DNA of 63,099 nt. Origin: Pseudomonadota bacterium. GTDB lineage: Bacteria > Pseudomonadota > Alphaproteobacteria > Sphingomonadales > Sphingomonadaceae. Every line of letters begins with the position of its first letter. Within the stretch, counting starts at the first letter, position 1. Positions 46,577 to 55,362 of this stretch are shown piece by piece. A model generated the notes under the pieces. That model saw nothing but the letters and a program-made list of their open reading frames with translations, was not told the DNA's origin and made no database searches. The stretch spans positions 1 to 63,099 of the forward strand of contig JAFEEY010000041.1 in assembly GCA_018240865.1 (NCBI GenBank), read 5' to 3'. Both the position numbers and the translations under genes were made by a program.

Positions 46577-47803
46577 ATGAACCGGGACAATAGCCTAACC
46601 GAGCGGCTTGCAAAGCATCTGCAGCGCCGAACCGATGGAATTGTCCGGACAAAAGCACGACTGCACCTGCTTGACTGGCTCGGATGCGTGGCCGGGGCAC
46701 GCCGGTCCGACGTGGCGTCCGTCGCCCGCCGCGCCGAACCCGATTGCCTCACACGGGCCGCGCTGCTCGGCAATGTGCTCGAGATGGACGACGTGCACCG
46801 CGGTGCAATCCTGCATCCGGGACCCGTCGTGTGGCCGGCGGCGTTGTCCGCCGCGCGTGATGTCGGGGCGGACATGGCGACGCTGCTGGAAGGGGTCGTG
46901 CGCGGCTACGAGGCGGTGATCGCGGTCGGCGCGACGTTCGATGCGTGGCACTATGCGCACTGGCACAATACCGCGACTGCGGGCGGCTTCGGCGGCGCGG
47001 CGGCTGCAGCGTCGGTCTTCGGCCTCGACGCGGATGCGACGGCAGATGCACTCGGCCATGCCGGCTCGCTGGCCGGCGGGCTGTGGCGGATGCGGCACGA
47101 GCCGGGCATGACCAAGCAGGTCCATGTTGCGCAGGCAGCGCTGACCGGCCTCTGGCACGCGCGCCTCGCCCGCGCTGGTGCGAAGGGCCCGCGCCGCATC
47201 CTGGAGGGCGAGCAAGGCCTTTATGCGCCGATGACACGCGAGCCGAAGCCGCTGGCGCTCGGCCAAGGCTGGCGGATCGACGAGGTCAGCTTCAAGCCTT
47301 GGGGCGCCTGCCGCCATGCGCATCCGGCGATCGACGCCGCGCTGGAGCTGAAGGCAGCCGGAAAGCTCGGCGTGCCGGTCACCGTCCACACCTATCGCGA
47401 CGCCCTGACTTTCTGCGACAGGCCCGAGCCGGAGACCGTGCTCGACGCCAAATTCTCGATCCAGCACAGCGTCGCGATCGTGATCGACAAGGGCGAACCG
47501 GAGCTGGCCGATTTCGAGCCCGATGCGATCGCGCGCCTCGCCCCGTTGCGCGCACAGGTGACTGTCGCCGAAGACCCGGCGCTGACCGCCGCCTACCCGG
47601 CCCGGTTCGGCGCCCGCATCGGCGACCTGATGCTTGCCGATACGCGCGGCGACCCGGAACGGCCGCTCTATCCGTCCGGTGTGGAAGCCAAGGCGCGGGC
47701 GCTGATGGCCTGGGGCGGCGTCGATGCCGATGAGGCAGTCAGGTTTGCGCTCGACGGCGACGATCCGGGCGCGATCGTCGCGATGCTGGAGCGCTGGCTG
47801 TGA
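46577..47803 (+). CDS. MmgE/PrpD-family protein, first of tandem pair
   Basis: A 408-residue protein of the family that includes 2-methylcitrate dehydratase and cis-aconitate decarboxylase. Signals are HLLDWLGCVAGARRS near the N-terminus, ALLGNVLEMDDVHRGAILHPGP, HWHNTATAGGFGGAAAAA, RMRHEPGMTKQVHVAQAA, and FKPWGACRHAHPAIDAA. ATG 46577 follows GGAG by nine bases. Operator site 6 lies inside codons 22-26. It opens a twelve-gene rightward operon; it divergently faces the GntR gene with 41 bases between starts. Substrate unknown; a tricarboxylic or methyl-branched acid fits. Confidence 0.85.
   Translation: MNRDNSLTERLAKHLQRRTDGIVRTKARLHLLDWLGCVAGARRSDVASVARRAEPDCLTRAALLGNVLEMDDVHRGAILHPGPVVWPAALSAARDVGADMATLLEGVVRGYEAVIAVGATFDAWHYAHWHNTATAGGFGGAAAAASVFGLDADATADALGHAGSLAGGLWRMRHEPGMTKQVHVAQAALTGLWHARLARAGAKGPRRILEGEQGLYAPMTREPKPLALGQGWRIDEVSFKPWGACRHAHPAIDAALELKAAGKLGVPVTVHTYRDALTFCDRPEPETVLDAKFSIQHSVAIVIDKGEPELADFEPDAIARLAPLRAQVTVAEDPALTAAYPARFGARIGDLMLADTRGDPERPLYPSGVEAKARALMAWGGVDADEAVRFALDGDDPGAIVAMLERWL
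46641..46652. promoter_or_regulatory. Palindromic operator TTGTCCGGACAA (site 6), inside the first MmgE/PrpD gene
   Basis: Exact copy 64 bases downstream of the MmgE/PrpD ATG and 105 bases upstream of the GntR start codon. Bound repressor could block elongation into the MmgE operon, or cover a promoter of the GntR gene placed within the 5' end of the mmgE-like gene (autoregulation). Confidence 0.7.
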
Positions 47804-49074
47804 GCCCGACCGCCGCCCTGCTCGACTTCGCCGTCGCGCCGCACGTCCTGCCGCCGCAGGCGCGCGCCGATGCCGAGCGGCTGCTGGCCGACACGTTGGC
47901 TGTCGGTGCGGCGGGTGCGACTGCGCCGGGCGCGGAGGGTGTTCGCAAGGCCGCCGCCGGATGGGGCGCTTCGGACGAAGCGCGCGTGATCGGCTTCTCA
48001 CGGCGTGTTCCCGCCGCTTCCGCTGCGTTCGTCAACGCCTTCCAGATTCACTGCCTCGAATGGGACGCAGTGCACGAGCCCGCGGTCGTCCACGCGCTAT
48101 CCGTGGTGACCGCCGGGCTGCTCGCGGCCAGCGACCGACGCGGCGGCTCCGTGCCCGACGAAGCACTGCCTGCCCTGTCTATCGGCGTTGACATCGCCAG
48201 CGGGCTCGGCCTCGCAGCGGACAGTGCGCTCAGCTTCTTCCGCCCCGCGACCGCCGGCTGCATCGGCGCCGCGCTCGCCGTCGCGCGGCTGGAAGGGATC
48301 GCGCGCGACCGGCTGCCCGACGTGCTCGGCCTCGCTTATTCCTTCTGCGCCGGCACGATGCAGGCGCATGTCGAGGGCTCGATCGCACTCCCGTTGCAGA
48401 TCGCGAACGCGGCGCGCGCGGCGATTACGGCCGTCGACCTTGTGAAGGCCGGTCTGACCGGTCCGCACGACGCGCTGGAAGGGCCGTTCGGCTATTTTGC
48501 CCTGTTCGATCGGGGCTACCTCGGGCGTTACACCGACACGCTCGGCCGGGTATGGCGAATCAGCGAGATCAGCACCAAGCCCTACCCGTCCGGCCGGGCC
48601 AGCCATGGGGTGCTCTCGACATTGGCCGAGCTGCGCAAGGACGGCGACATCGCTCATGTGGAGGCCCATGTGCCGCCGCTGATCGCGCGCCTGGTCGGCC
48701 GGCCGCCGCAGCCCGGCATGACGCCGGCCTATGCGCGGCTCTGCCTGTCACTGCTCACCGAGCTGATGATCGAAGACGGGCGGATCGATCCGCGCCGCTT
48801 CGCCGACCTGCCCGCGATCCCGCCTCATCGGTTCCGCATCCTTGTCGACGGCAATCCTGACCTGAATGCTCTGTCTCCGCAGCGCGTGATCGTCACCTAT
48901 GCGGACGGCAGCCGCGTCGACCGCGTCGTGCCGCACACGCTCGGCAGCCCCGACGCGCCTTTCTCGCCCGAGCAGGCCGCCGCCAAACGCGACCTCGCCC
49001 GCGAGCTTGCGCCGCCGGACGCCGATCCGCGCATCTTCGACCGCCCCCTCGACTATTTCACGGACCCGCAATGA
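47800..49074 (+). CDS. MmgE/PrpD-family protein, second of tandem pair
   Basis: A 424-residue protein starting at GTG 47800 (GTGA overlap). Family landmarks: LLADTLAVGAAGATAPGAEG, NAFQIHCLEWDAVHEPAVVHA, GVDIASGLGLAADSALSFFRP, YSFCAGTMQAHVEGSIALP, and STKPYPSGRASHGVLSTLAEL. Residues around the CLEWDAVHEP segment correspond to the active-site region of the family. It differs clearly from the first copy, so they may catalyse two steps or form a mixed dimer. Confidence 0.85.
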   Translation: MSPTAALLDFAVAPHVLPPQARADAERLLADTLAVGAAGATAPGAEGVRKAAAGWGASDEARVIGFSRRVPAASAAFVNAFQIHCLEWDAVHEPAVVHALSVVTAGLLAASDRRGGSVPDEALPALSIGVDIASGLGLAADSALSFFRPATAGCIGAALAVARLEGIARDRLPDVLGLAYSFCAGTMQAHVEGSIALPLQIANAARAAITAVDLVKAGLTGPHDALEGPFGYFALFDRGYLGRYTDTLGRVWRISEISTKPYPSGRASHGVLSTLAELRKDGDIAHVEAHVPPLIARLVGRPPQPGMTPAYARLCLSLLTELMIEDGRIDPRRFADLPAIPPHRFRILVDGNPDLNALSPQRVIVTYADGSRVDRVVPHTLGSPDAPFSPEQAAAKRDLARELAPPDADPRIFDRPLDYFTDPQ

Positions 49075-50444
49075 CGTTCCCGACCTATTTCGAAGCCTTA
49101 GATGCCAAGCAGGTGCTGGAGGACTATCCGGTCGGCGACGCTTTCGTCTGCCGGTACACCGCGATGAGTCGCGACGAACTCCGCGCCCGACAGGAGCGCG
49201 ATTTCGCGAAGCTGATGGCGCGCGGCTGGCAGATTCCCTTCTACCAGCGCCTCTGGGGCGCGAAGGGCATCGAGCCGGGCGATATCCGCGGCCTCGACGA
49301 CATCGGGAAGCTGCCGGTCTACGACAAGTCGGACCTGATGGCGTCGGTCGCCGAACATCCGCCTTTTGGCGATTTCGGCGGCGCGGACGGGCGGGACCGC
49401 CCGCCGGTGATCTTTCATACCACCAGCGGCACGACCGGCCGGCCGCAACCCCTGTTGTTCGGGCCCAAGGGACGGGAAGTCGGCAACCTGCTGGTCGGAC
49501 GCATGTACCGCTGGCAGGGTCTGCAGCCGAGCGACATCGTGCAGTCCGTCTACGGCCACGGCATGATCAACGGCGGCCACTATATCCGCGAGGCCGTCAC
49601 CCACTTCACCAACTCGCTGTTCCTGTCGGCCGGCACCGGCATCGAGACGAGGTCGGCAAACCAGGTCGGCCTGATGGCCGATTTCGGGGTGACGGTGCTG
49701 GTCGGCTTTATCGACTATCTTCGCAAGCTCGCCGAGGTGGCGCGCGACGAGGGACTGCTCGACCGGATTAAAATCCGCATGATCTGCGGCCATCTGGGGA
49801 CGGAGGATCGCGCCGGCGTCGAGGCGGCATGGGGCGGCGCCAAGGCTTATGACTGGTACGGCGTCGGCGACACCGGCACGATCGCCGGCGAAGGGCCCGA
49901 GCGCGACGGCCTCTACGTCTGGGAAGATGCGCACTATCTGGAGCTGCTGGACGTCGACAGCGGCACGCCCGTCGCAGCCGGCGAGACAGGGGACATGGTC
50001 GTCACCTGCCTCTACAAGGATGATGTCGCACCCTCCATCCGGTTCAACACCCACGACATCACGCACGAGCTGACGTCCGCCAACGCGACAGGCATGGTCT
50101 TCAAGCGGATCGCCGGGTTCAAAGGCCGCAGCGACAATATGGTCAAGCTGCGGGGCATCAACGTCTTCCCGCACGCGATCGGCGCGCTGATTGAGAATCG
50201 CGCGGACCTGACAGGCGAATATGTCTGCCGTCTGCGCCGCGACCCGGCGAGCGGCCGCGATGACATGCTGGTGCTGCTGGAAAGCCGCGGCGGGTCCGAT
50301 CATGGCCAGCTTTCGAGCATGCTGCGCCAGGGGCTCGGCGTCGAAGTCCTGGTCGAGCTGGTGGCGCCCGGCGACACCGCTCCCCTCACCCAGATCGACG
50401 TGCGCCAGAAGCCGATCCGGCTCATCGACGAGCGGGGCAAGTGA
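49071..50444 (+). CDS. PaaK-like acyl-CoA ligase (adenylate-forming)
   Basis: A 457-residue protein of the phenylacetate-CoA ligase type: ERDFAKLMARGWQIPFYQ, the P-loop-like VIFHTTSGTTGRPQPLLFG (about residues 110-128), GHLGTEDRAGVEAAWG, YDWYGVGDTGTIAGEG, RFNTHDITHEL, and GRSDNMVKLRGINVFPHAI in the C-terminal domain. It activates a carboxylic acid, often aromatic, through an acyl-AMP. Its presence in the operon suggests that at least one intermediate or substrate is a free carboxylic acid needing ATP-driven CoA activation. Confidence 0.9.
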   Translation: MTFPTYFEALDAKQVLEDYPVGDAFVCRYTAMSRDELRARQERDFAKLMARGWQIPFYQRLWGAKGIEPGDIRGLDDIGKLPVYDKSDLMASVAEHPPFGDFGGADGRDRPPVIFHTTSGTTGRPQPLLFGPKGREVGNLLVGRMYRWQGLQPSDIVQSVYGHGMINGGHYIREAVTHFTNSLFLSAGTGIETRSANQVGLMADFGVTVLVGFIDYLRKLAEVARDEGLLDRIKIRMICGHLGTEDRAGVEAAWGGAKAYDWYGVGDTGTIAGEGPERDGLYVWEDAHYLELLDVDSGTPVAAGETGDMVVTCLYKDDVAPSIRFNTHDITHELTSANATGMVFKRIAGFKGRSDNMVKLRGINVFPHAIGALIENRADLTGEYVCRLRRDPASGRDDMLVLLESRGGSDHGQLSSMLRQGLGVEVLVELVAPGDTAPLTQIDVRQKPIRLIDERGK

Positions 50445-51736
50445 AGCCCTACGCGAGCATCGCAAAAATCCACGCGGCGTATCGCGCGGGCGCTGTGACG
50501 CCGGTCGCGGTCGTCGAGGCGCATCTTGATCGGATCGAGCGGCTGAACCCCGGCCTGGTCGCTTTCACCGATGTCGATCGCGACGGCGCGCTTGCGGCGG
50601 CGGCCGGCGTGCGCCTGGACACGCCACGGCCGCTCGAAGGCGTGCCAGTCGCCGTCAAATCGAACATCGCTGTCCGCGGGCTGGCGTGGAACGCAGGCAT
50701 GGCCGCCCGGCGGGGCATCATCGCCGCGCAGGATGCAGAGGCCGTGCGCCGCCTGCGCGAAGCAGGCGCGATCGTGCTCGGCACGCTCAACATGCAGGAA
50801 GCCGCGCTTGGCGCGACCACGGACAACCCCTGGTTCGGCCGCGGCTTCAACCCGCACGGGCATGGCCGCACGCCGGGGGGATCGTCGGGCGGCAGCGGGT
50901 CGGCGGTTGCGGCCGGTCTGTGCGTCGCCTCGCTCGGAACCGATACCCTTGGGTCCATCCGAATTCCCGCGGCCTATAATGGCGTCTTCGGCCTGAAGCC
51001 GACCAACGGCGCCGTGTCGAACCGGGGCTTGGCGCCGCTGAGTGCCTGGCTGGACTGCATCGGCCCCCTCGCCCGCTCGCTGGACGACCTGGAACGGCTT
51101 TTCTCGATTCTTCAGCCAGCGCCGTCAGGCGAAGTCGAGCGCCCTGTCCGACTGTTGACGCTCGCCGATCTGGCAGGAGTCGAATGCGAACCGGCCGTTC
51201 TTGCTGGCTATCAGCAGGCGCTCGCCGCTCTTTCCGACCTACCCCGGCGGGAGCTGAGCCTGACCGACCAGCCGCGTTTCCTGCGCGTCGCGGGCTTCGC
51301 CGACGCCGCGCGGGAATTCCTTCGCCATCTCGGTCCGGGATGGCGCAAGCTGGAGCTCGGCGACGAATTGCGGGGCCATCTCGAATTCGCGGACGCGCGC
51401 GATGAGACCAGGCTCGCGCGTGACCGCGTCACGCTGGAGCGCGCCCGCGCCGAGCTTCGCACCGCGCTCGCGCCCGGCACAGTCCTGCTGATGCCGACCG
51501 CTCCACAGGTCGCGTTCCCTCAAGGCGGAGAGGTGCCTGTCAGCCAGGCGGATTTCTGCGCTCTCGCCAACGTCGCCGGCCTGCCGGCGCTCAGCCTGCC
51601 TGCGGGGTTCGACGCGGAAGGCATGCCAGTCGCCGTCCAACTAGTCGGGGCGCCGGCAAACGAGCCCCTGCTGTTCGCCGTCGCGCGCCGTCTGGACGCG
51701 GCGCTTTGCGCCTACGCACCCCCGCCGATCGATTAG
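50441..51736 (+). CDS. Amidase (amidase signature family)
   Basis: A 431-residue protein starting at GTG 50441 (overlap with the ligase stop). The Ser-cisSer-Lys triad is present: Lys in EGVPVAVKSNIAVRGLAW, cis-Ser in TPGGSSGGSGSAVAAG, nucleophile Ser in GTDTLGSIRIPAAYNGVF. It also has YNGVFGLKPTNGAVS and a C-terminal ALANVAGLPALSLPAGF. Family members hydrolyse amides, ureides (allophanate) or aryl-acylamides. With three PuuE-like and one isochorismatase-like protein nearby it points to a nitrogen-containing substrate. Confidence 0.92.
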   Translation: MKPYASIAKIHAAYRAGAVTPVAVVEAHLDRIERLNPGLVAFTDVDRDGALAAAAGVRLDTPRPLEGVPVAVKSNIAVRGLAWNAGMAARRGIIAAQDAEAVRRLREAGAIVLGTLNMQEAALGATTDNPWFGRGFNPHGHGRTPGGSSGGSGSAVAAGLCVASLGTDTLGSIRIPAAYNGVFGLKPTNGAVSNRGLAPLSAWLDCIGPLARSLDDLERLFSILQPAPSGEVERPVRLLTLADLAGVECEPAVLAGYQQALAALSDLPRRELSLTDQPRFLRVAGFADAAREFLRHLGPGWRKLELGDELRGHLEFADARDETRLARDRVTLERARAELRTALAPGTVLLMPTAPQVAFPQGGEVPVSQADFCALANVAGLPALSLPAGFDAEGMPVAVQLVGAPANEPLLFAVARRLDAALCAYAPPPID

Positions 51737-51745
51737 GAGAGAGCC

Positions 51746-52051
51746 ATGCGGATCATCGTGCTGTTCAACCTGAAACCCGGCGTTGATGCCGCTGCCTATG
51801 AGGCTTGGGCGCGGTCGACCGACATTCCGGGCGTGCGCGCGCTGAAGTCCGTCGACGATTTCCAGGTCTATCGCGCAACCGGCCTGTTCGGCTCCGACGC
51901 CAAGCCCCCCTATGCCTATTTCGAAGTGATCAACATCAACGGCGTGGAGGCGTTCGTCAGCGATGTGACGAGCGAGGCGGTCCAGAAGGTCGCCTCCGAG
52001 TTCCAGCAATTCGCTGACAATCCGCTCTTCGTGACCACGGAGACGCTGTGA
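51746..52051 (+). CDS. RedY/HapK-like small dimeric alpha-beta barrel protein
   Basis: A 101-residue protein: MRIIVLFNLKPGVDAAAYEAW, ARSTDIPGVRALKSVDDFQVYR, YAYFEVININGVEAF and ASEFQQFADNPLFVTTETL. This fits the RedY-like group of ferredoxin-fold small proteins, known from prodiginine clusters and often found in catabolic operons with SDR proteins. An AGGAGAGAGCC stretch before the ATG gives a good ribosome site. The stop overlaps the SDR start codon. Enzymatic role unknown. Confidence 0.75.
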   Translation: MRIIVLFNLKPGVDAAAYEAWARSTDIPGVRALKSVDDFQVYRATGLFGSDAKPPYAYFEVININGVEAFVSDVTSEAVQKVASEFQQFADNPLFVTTETL

Positions 52052-52848
52052 TGGGCCGCTTTTCCGGCAAGACGATCGTCGTCACCGGCTCAGGCAAGCA
52101 AAAGGGATTGGGCCAAGCAATCCTGCAGCGCTTCGCCGAGGAAGGCGCGAATTGCGTGGTGTCGGACATAGCTGCCGATAACGACGCGCACGCGGTCGCG
52201 ACCGAATTGCGCAGCCGCGGTGCTTCGGTCGAGGTCTTCCCTTGCGATGTGAGTCGCTCCGAGCAGGTCTCTGCGCTGGCCGAGCTGGCGGTGGCCAGGT
52301 TCGGTTCACTCGATATCTGGGTCAACAATGCGGGGATCGGCTTTATGATGAAGCCGCTCCTCGAGGTTGATCCCTATGACTGGGACAAGGTGATCGCAGT
52401 GAATTTGTCCGGTGCCTTCTACGGAACGCAGGCGGCCGCGCGGGCAATGGTCGCGCAAGGACGCGGCGGGCGGATCATCAACATCGCCAGCCAGGCGGCC
52501 AAGTCGGGCTTCCCGCACCTGCCCGCCTATGTGAGCTCAAAGCACGGCATGGTCGGCCTCACTCGCGCCAGCGCGATCGAGCTGGGCGCCCACCGCATTA
52601 CCGTGAACGCGGTCTGCCCCAATCACGTGACCACCGGCCTCGGCGCGCAGCAGAACGCATATTTCTCGAAGCTGCTCGGCTTCGACAGTGTTGACGCCTA
52701 TCTTGCCAACATGGCGGCCAAGAACCCGATGGGCCGCCCGGGGCTCGCCAGCGACACCGCCGCGGCCTGTGCCTGGCTGGCCTCGGACGACGCCTTCTAT
52801 GTGACCGGCGAGGCGCTGAACGTATCCGGCGGGGAGGAAATGCATTGA
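52051..52848 (+). CDS. Short-chain dehydrogenase/reductase (SDR)
   Basis: A 265-residue classical SDR. The cofactor loop is VVTGSGKQKGLGQAIL, with two extra residues compared with TGxxxGxG, then DIWVNNAGIGFMMKP, the catalytic Ser region INIASQAAKSG, Tyr-Lys in AYVSSKHGMVGLTRA, and VNAVCPNHVTTGLG. The C-terminus (FYVTGEALNVSGGEEMH) is typical. ATG 52051 overlaps the previous stop. It oxidises an alcohol or reduces a ketone in the pathway. Confidence 0.9.
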   Translation: MGRFSGKTIVVTGSGKQKGLGQAILQRFAEEGANCVVSDIAADNDAHAVATELRSRGASVEVFPCDVSRSEQVSALAELAVARFGSLDIWVNNAGIGFMMKPLLEVDPYDWDKVIAVNLSGAFYGTQAAARAMVAQGRGGRIINIASQAAKSGFPHLPAYVSSKHGMVGLTRASAIELGAHRITVNAVCPNHVTTGLGAQQNAYFSKLLGFDSVDAYLANMAAKNPMGRPGLASDTAAACAWLASDDAFYVTGEALNVSGGEEMH

Positions 52849-53714
52849 TCGCGGAGGAACGCATCGACTGGCCGGGCGGCGCGAAGGTCGCGCTGTCGAT
52901 CGTCGTCAACGTCGAGGAGGGCTCCGAAATGACGGTCGCCCGCGGCGACAAGGGCATGGAGCCGGTCGACGAGCTCGGCATTCACATCAAGGCGCCGATC
53001 CGCAACTACGGCAATGAATCCAACTATCTCTACGGGCTGAAGGCCGGCGCGCCGCGCGTCGCCAAGTTGCTGCGCGACCATGACGCGAAAGCGAGCTGGA
53101 CGGTCGCGGCGCTGAGCCTCGAGAACCATCCGGAAATCGCCGAGACCATCGTTGAACTCGGTCACGAGCCGGTCAGCCATGGCTGGCGCTGGATCCACCA
53201 GTTCAAGATGGACGAGGCGGCCGAACGCGAATTCATCGACAAAGCCGTCAGATCGATCGAGCGCACGACCGGGACGCGCCCCTATGGCTGGCTCAGCCGC
53301 TATTTCCACACCGACAACACCCGCCGGCTGCTGATCGAGGCCGGTTTCGACTATCACATGGACGATTATTCAGGCGACATCCCCTATTGGGATCGCGAGA
53401 CGGAGCCCCGCAGACCGATCGTGATCGTGCCTTACCAGCTCGATTCCAACGACATGAAGATGTGGACGGACCCGGCCTACACGCCCGCCAATTGGCTCGA
53501 CTACGCCAAGCACAGCTTCGACCAGCTCTACCGTGAGGGCGAGGAAGGCAATCCCAAGATGATGTCGCTGGGCCTGCACCTGCGCATCATCGGCCGCCCC
53601 GGCCGGATCTGGGCGCTGAACGAATTCCTGAAGCATGTCCGCTCCAAACCGGACGTGTGGATCGCGAGCCGCCGCGAGATCGCGCAGCACTTTGCGAAGG
53701 CCTGTCCGGCATGA
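52845..53714 (+). CDS. Polysaccharide deacetylase-fold protein, PuuE-like, copy 3
   Basis: A 289-residue NodB-fold protein with TTG start at 52845 overlapping the SDR stop. It is the closest of the three to PuuE allantoinase: ALSIVVNVEEGSEMT, YGLKAGAPRVAKLLRDHDAKASWTV, GHEPVSHGWRWIHQFKM, GTRPYGWLSRYFHTDNTRRLL, LDSNDMKMWTDPAY and LRIIGRPGRIWAL. SHGWRWI is the PuuE signature. Hydrolysis of a cyclic or linear ureide or N-acyl group is expected; allantoin itself is not implied. Confidence 0.85.
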   Translation: MIAEERIDWPGGAKVALSIVVNVEEGSEMTVARGDKGMEPVDELGIHIKAPIRNYGNESNYLYGLKAGAPRVAKLLRDHDAKASWTVAALSLENHPEIAETIVELGHEPVSHGWRWIHQFKMDEAAEREFIDKAVRSIERTTGTRPYGWLSRYFHTDNTRRLLIEAGFDYHMDDYSGDIPYWDRETEPRRPIVIVPYQLDSNDMKMWTDPAYTPANWLDYAKHSFDQLYREGEEGNPKMMSLGLHLRIIGRPGRIWALNEFLKHVRSKPDVWIASRREIAQHFAKACPA

Positions 53715-54463
53715 GCATTCGCCTCGAACGCGATGGCACGGTCGGCCGGCTGCTGATCGACCGGGCAGTGAAGCGCAATGCGTTCACGCAAGCAATGTGG
53801 GACGCGCTGCCGGGCCTCCTCGCGCAGGCGATCGACGATCCCACGGCGCGGCTGCTGGTTCTGCAATCGGCCGAGCCTGGCGTCTTCTGTGCGGGCGCCG
53901 ACATCGGCGAACTGCTCGACCGTTCCGGCGACCCGGAATGGCGCGCCGCCAACCAGGCGGCGATCGCCCGCGCCCAGCATGAGCTTGCGCGCGCGCCCAA
54001 GCCGGTGATTGCATTTGTCGACGGCGATTGCGTCGGCGGTGGCTGCGGCCTCGCGCTGGCCTGCGACCTGCGCGTTGCCACGCGGCGGGCCCGCTTCGGT
54101 ATCACGCCGGCAAAGCTCGGCCTCGTCTATCCGCTGCATGACACGAAGCTGCTGGTCGACCTGGTCGGGCCCTCTCAGGCCAAGCGCATGCTTTTCACCG
54201 GTCAATTGCTGGGCGCCGAGGAAGCGCTGCGCATCGGCCTGATCGACCTGATCGCGGACACGCCCGACGACCTGGTCGCGGCTATCACGGCCGCATCTTC
54301 CCACAGCGCCCGAGAAACCAAGAAGATGATCCGCCGTATCCTCGATGGCCAGACCGACGACGATGCCGAGACGTCGGCCATTTTTGCGGACGCCTTCATG
54401 CTGCCCGACTTCCACGAAGGCGTTCGCGCCTTTGTCGAGAAGCGCAAGCCGGAGTTCAAATGA
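53711..54463 (+). CDS. Enoyl-CoA hydratase/isomerase (crotonase) family protein lacking the usual Glu pair
   Basis: A 250-residue crotonase-fold protein starting at ATG 53711. The oxyanion-hole segments GVFCAGADIGEL and GGGCGLALACDLRVATR are present, as is FGITPAKLGLVYP. However the two catalytic Glu positions of enoyl-CoA hydratase (the GGGCE and PE-xxLG positions) are Gly and Ala/Lys here. The superfamily also includes isomerases, hydrolases and decarboxylases, so a reaction other than simple hydration is likely. Four-base overlaps on both sides. Confidence 0.85.
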   Translation: MSIRLERDGTVGRLLIDRAVKRNAFTQAMWDALPGLLAQAIDDPTARLLVLQSAEPGVFCAGADIGELLDRSGDPEWRAANQAAIARAQHELARAPKPVIAFVDGDCVGGGCGLALACDLRVATRRARFGITPAKLGLVYPLHDTKLLVDLVGPSQAKRMLFTGQLLGAEEALRIGLIDLIADTPDDLVAAITAASSHSARETKKMIRRILDGQTDDDAETSAIFADAFMLPDFHEGVRAFVEKRKPEFK

Positions 54464-55362
54464 GCGGCTTCCTGACCCACGGCCGGATCATAGGCGGCCT
54501 CGTCACCACGCCCGATCTCGGCGCGGCGCTTGGAGACTATCGTGACCGGCTGGGCTTCGACCTGATCGAAGAAGGCTTGGTCCCGCCGGAACTCGCTGCC
54601 AGCTGGGGTGCCCCGGCGATAGCAGGCGCGCGCGTGGCGGTTCTTCAACCGAAGAGCGGCGCCCGTTGCTTTGTCCGCCTTGTCGAGCAGCCTCTGCCGC
54701 CGGACTTCCGCCCCACTCGCACTTTCGGCTGGAACGCTTACGAGATCACCGTGCAGGACGTGTTCGGCTGGCCCGACCGCCTCGCTGGCAGCGGCTTCGA
54801 CATCGTCGGTCCACCAAAGGAGATTGAAGGCCTTCCCTATTTCGTCGCGATGCAGATGCTGGGCCGCGGACGCGAGATGATCTATCTGAACGAGGTCCGC
54901 TGCGACACGCCGACGTCGGATCTGCCCAAGGCCCGATCGCCGGTCGACCATATCTTCATCGTCATTCTCGCCGTTCCCGACCGGGAAGCGGCGCTCCGTT
55001 GGTATCAGGAGCGGTTGGGTGTCGAGGCCGGGGGCACCTACACGATCGAATACACGATGATAAACAAGGCGTTCGGCCTGTCCACCGGCACGCAATCGAC
55101 CATTTCCATGCTTCAAAAGGGCCGGTTGCCGATCGTCGAGGTCGACGGCTACCCCGCTGCCGCCACGCCGCGCGCGATCGATCCAGGCCGCCTCCCGCCC
55201 GGCAACGCGCTGGTCACGCTTGCCGTGGATCATTTGCCCGCCGATCTGCCTTACATCGCGTCGCCGGCATCGCGCACTGGTCCTTTCTACGACGGCCGCC
55301 GCACCGCCACTGTCCGAGGGCCGGCAGGCGAATTGCTCGAACTAGTCGAGATCGGCGGCTGA
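54460..55362 (+). CDS. Two-domain VOC (glyoxalase-fold) protein
   Basis: A 300-residue protein with two VOC modules: GRIIGGLVTTPDLGAALGDY to EMIYLNEVRC, and VDHIFIVILAVPDREAALRWYQERLGV to GPAGELLELVEIGG. The same architecture occurs at 41375-42373, though identity is low. A late Glu (ELLELVE) could be a metal ligand; the matching His residues are not clear. Possible roles include ring-cleavage, isomerisation or binding. ATGA overlaps with the crotonase gene before and one-base overlap with the hydrolase after. Confidence 0.75.
   Translation: MSGFLTHGRIIGGLVTTPDLGAALGDYRDRLGFDLIEEGLVPPELAASWGAPAIAGARVAVLQPKSGARCFVRLVEQPLPPDFRPTRTFGWNAYEITVQDVFGWPDRLAGSGFDIVGPPKEIEGLPYFVAMQMLGRGREMIYLNEVRCDTPTSDLPKARSPVDHIFIVILAVPDREAALRWYQERLGVEAGGTYTIEYTMINKAFGLSTGTQSTISMLQKGRLPIVEVDGYPAAATPRAIDPGRLPPGNALVTLAVDHLPADLPYIASPASRTGPFYDGRRTATVRGPAGELLELVEIGG

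Noticed and set aside
46536..46700. N-terminal extension of the GntR protein to 305 residues
   Set aside because: The extra 55 residues show no family similarity and lack a ribosome site, while TTG 46535 has AGGGGAG at good spacing.
52400..52415. TTTGTCCGGTGCC inside the SDR gene as a further operator
   Set aside because: Only the left half matches; the right half is not palindromic and it lies in the middle of a coding region.
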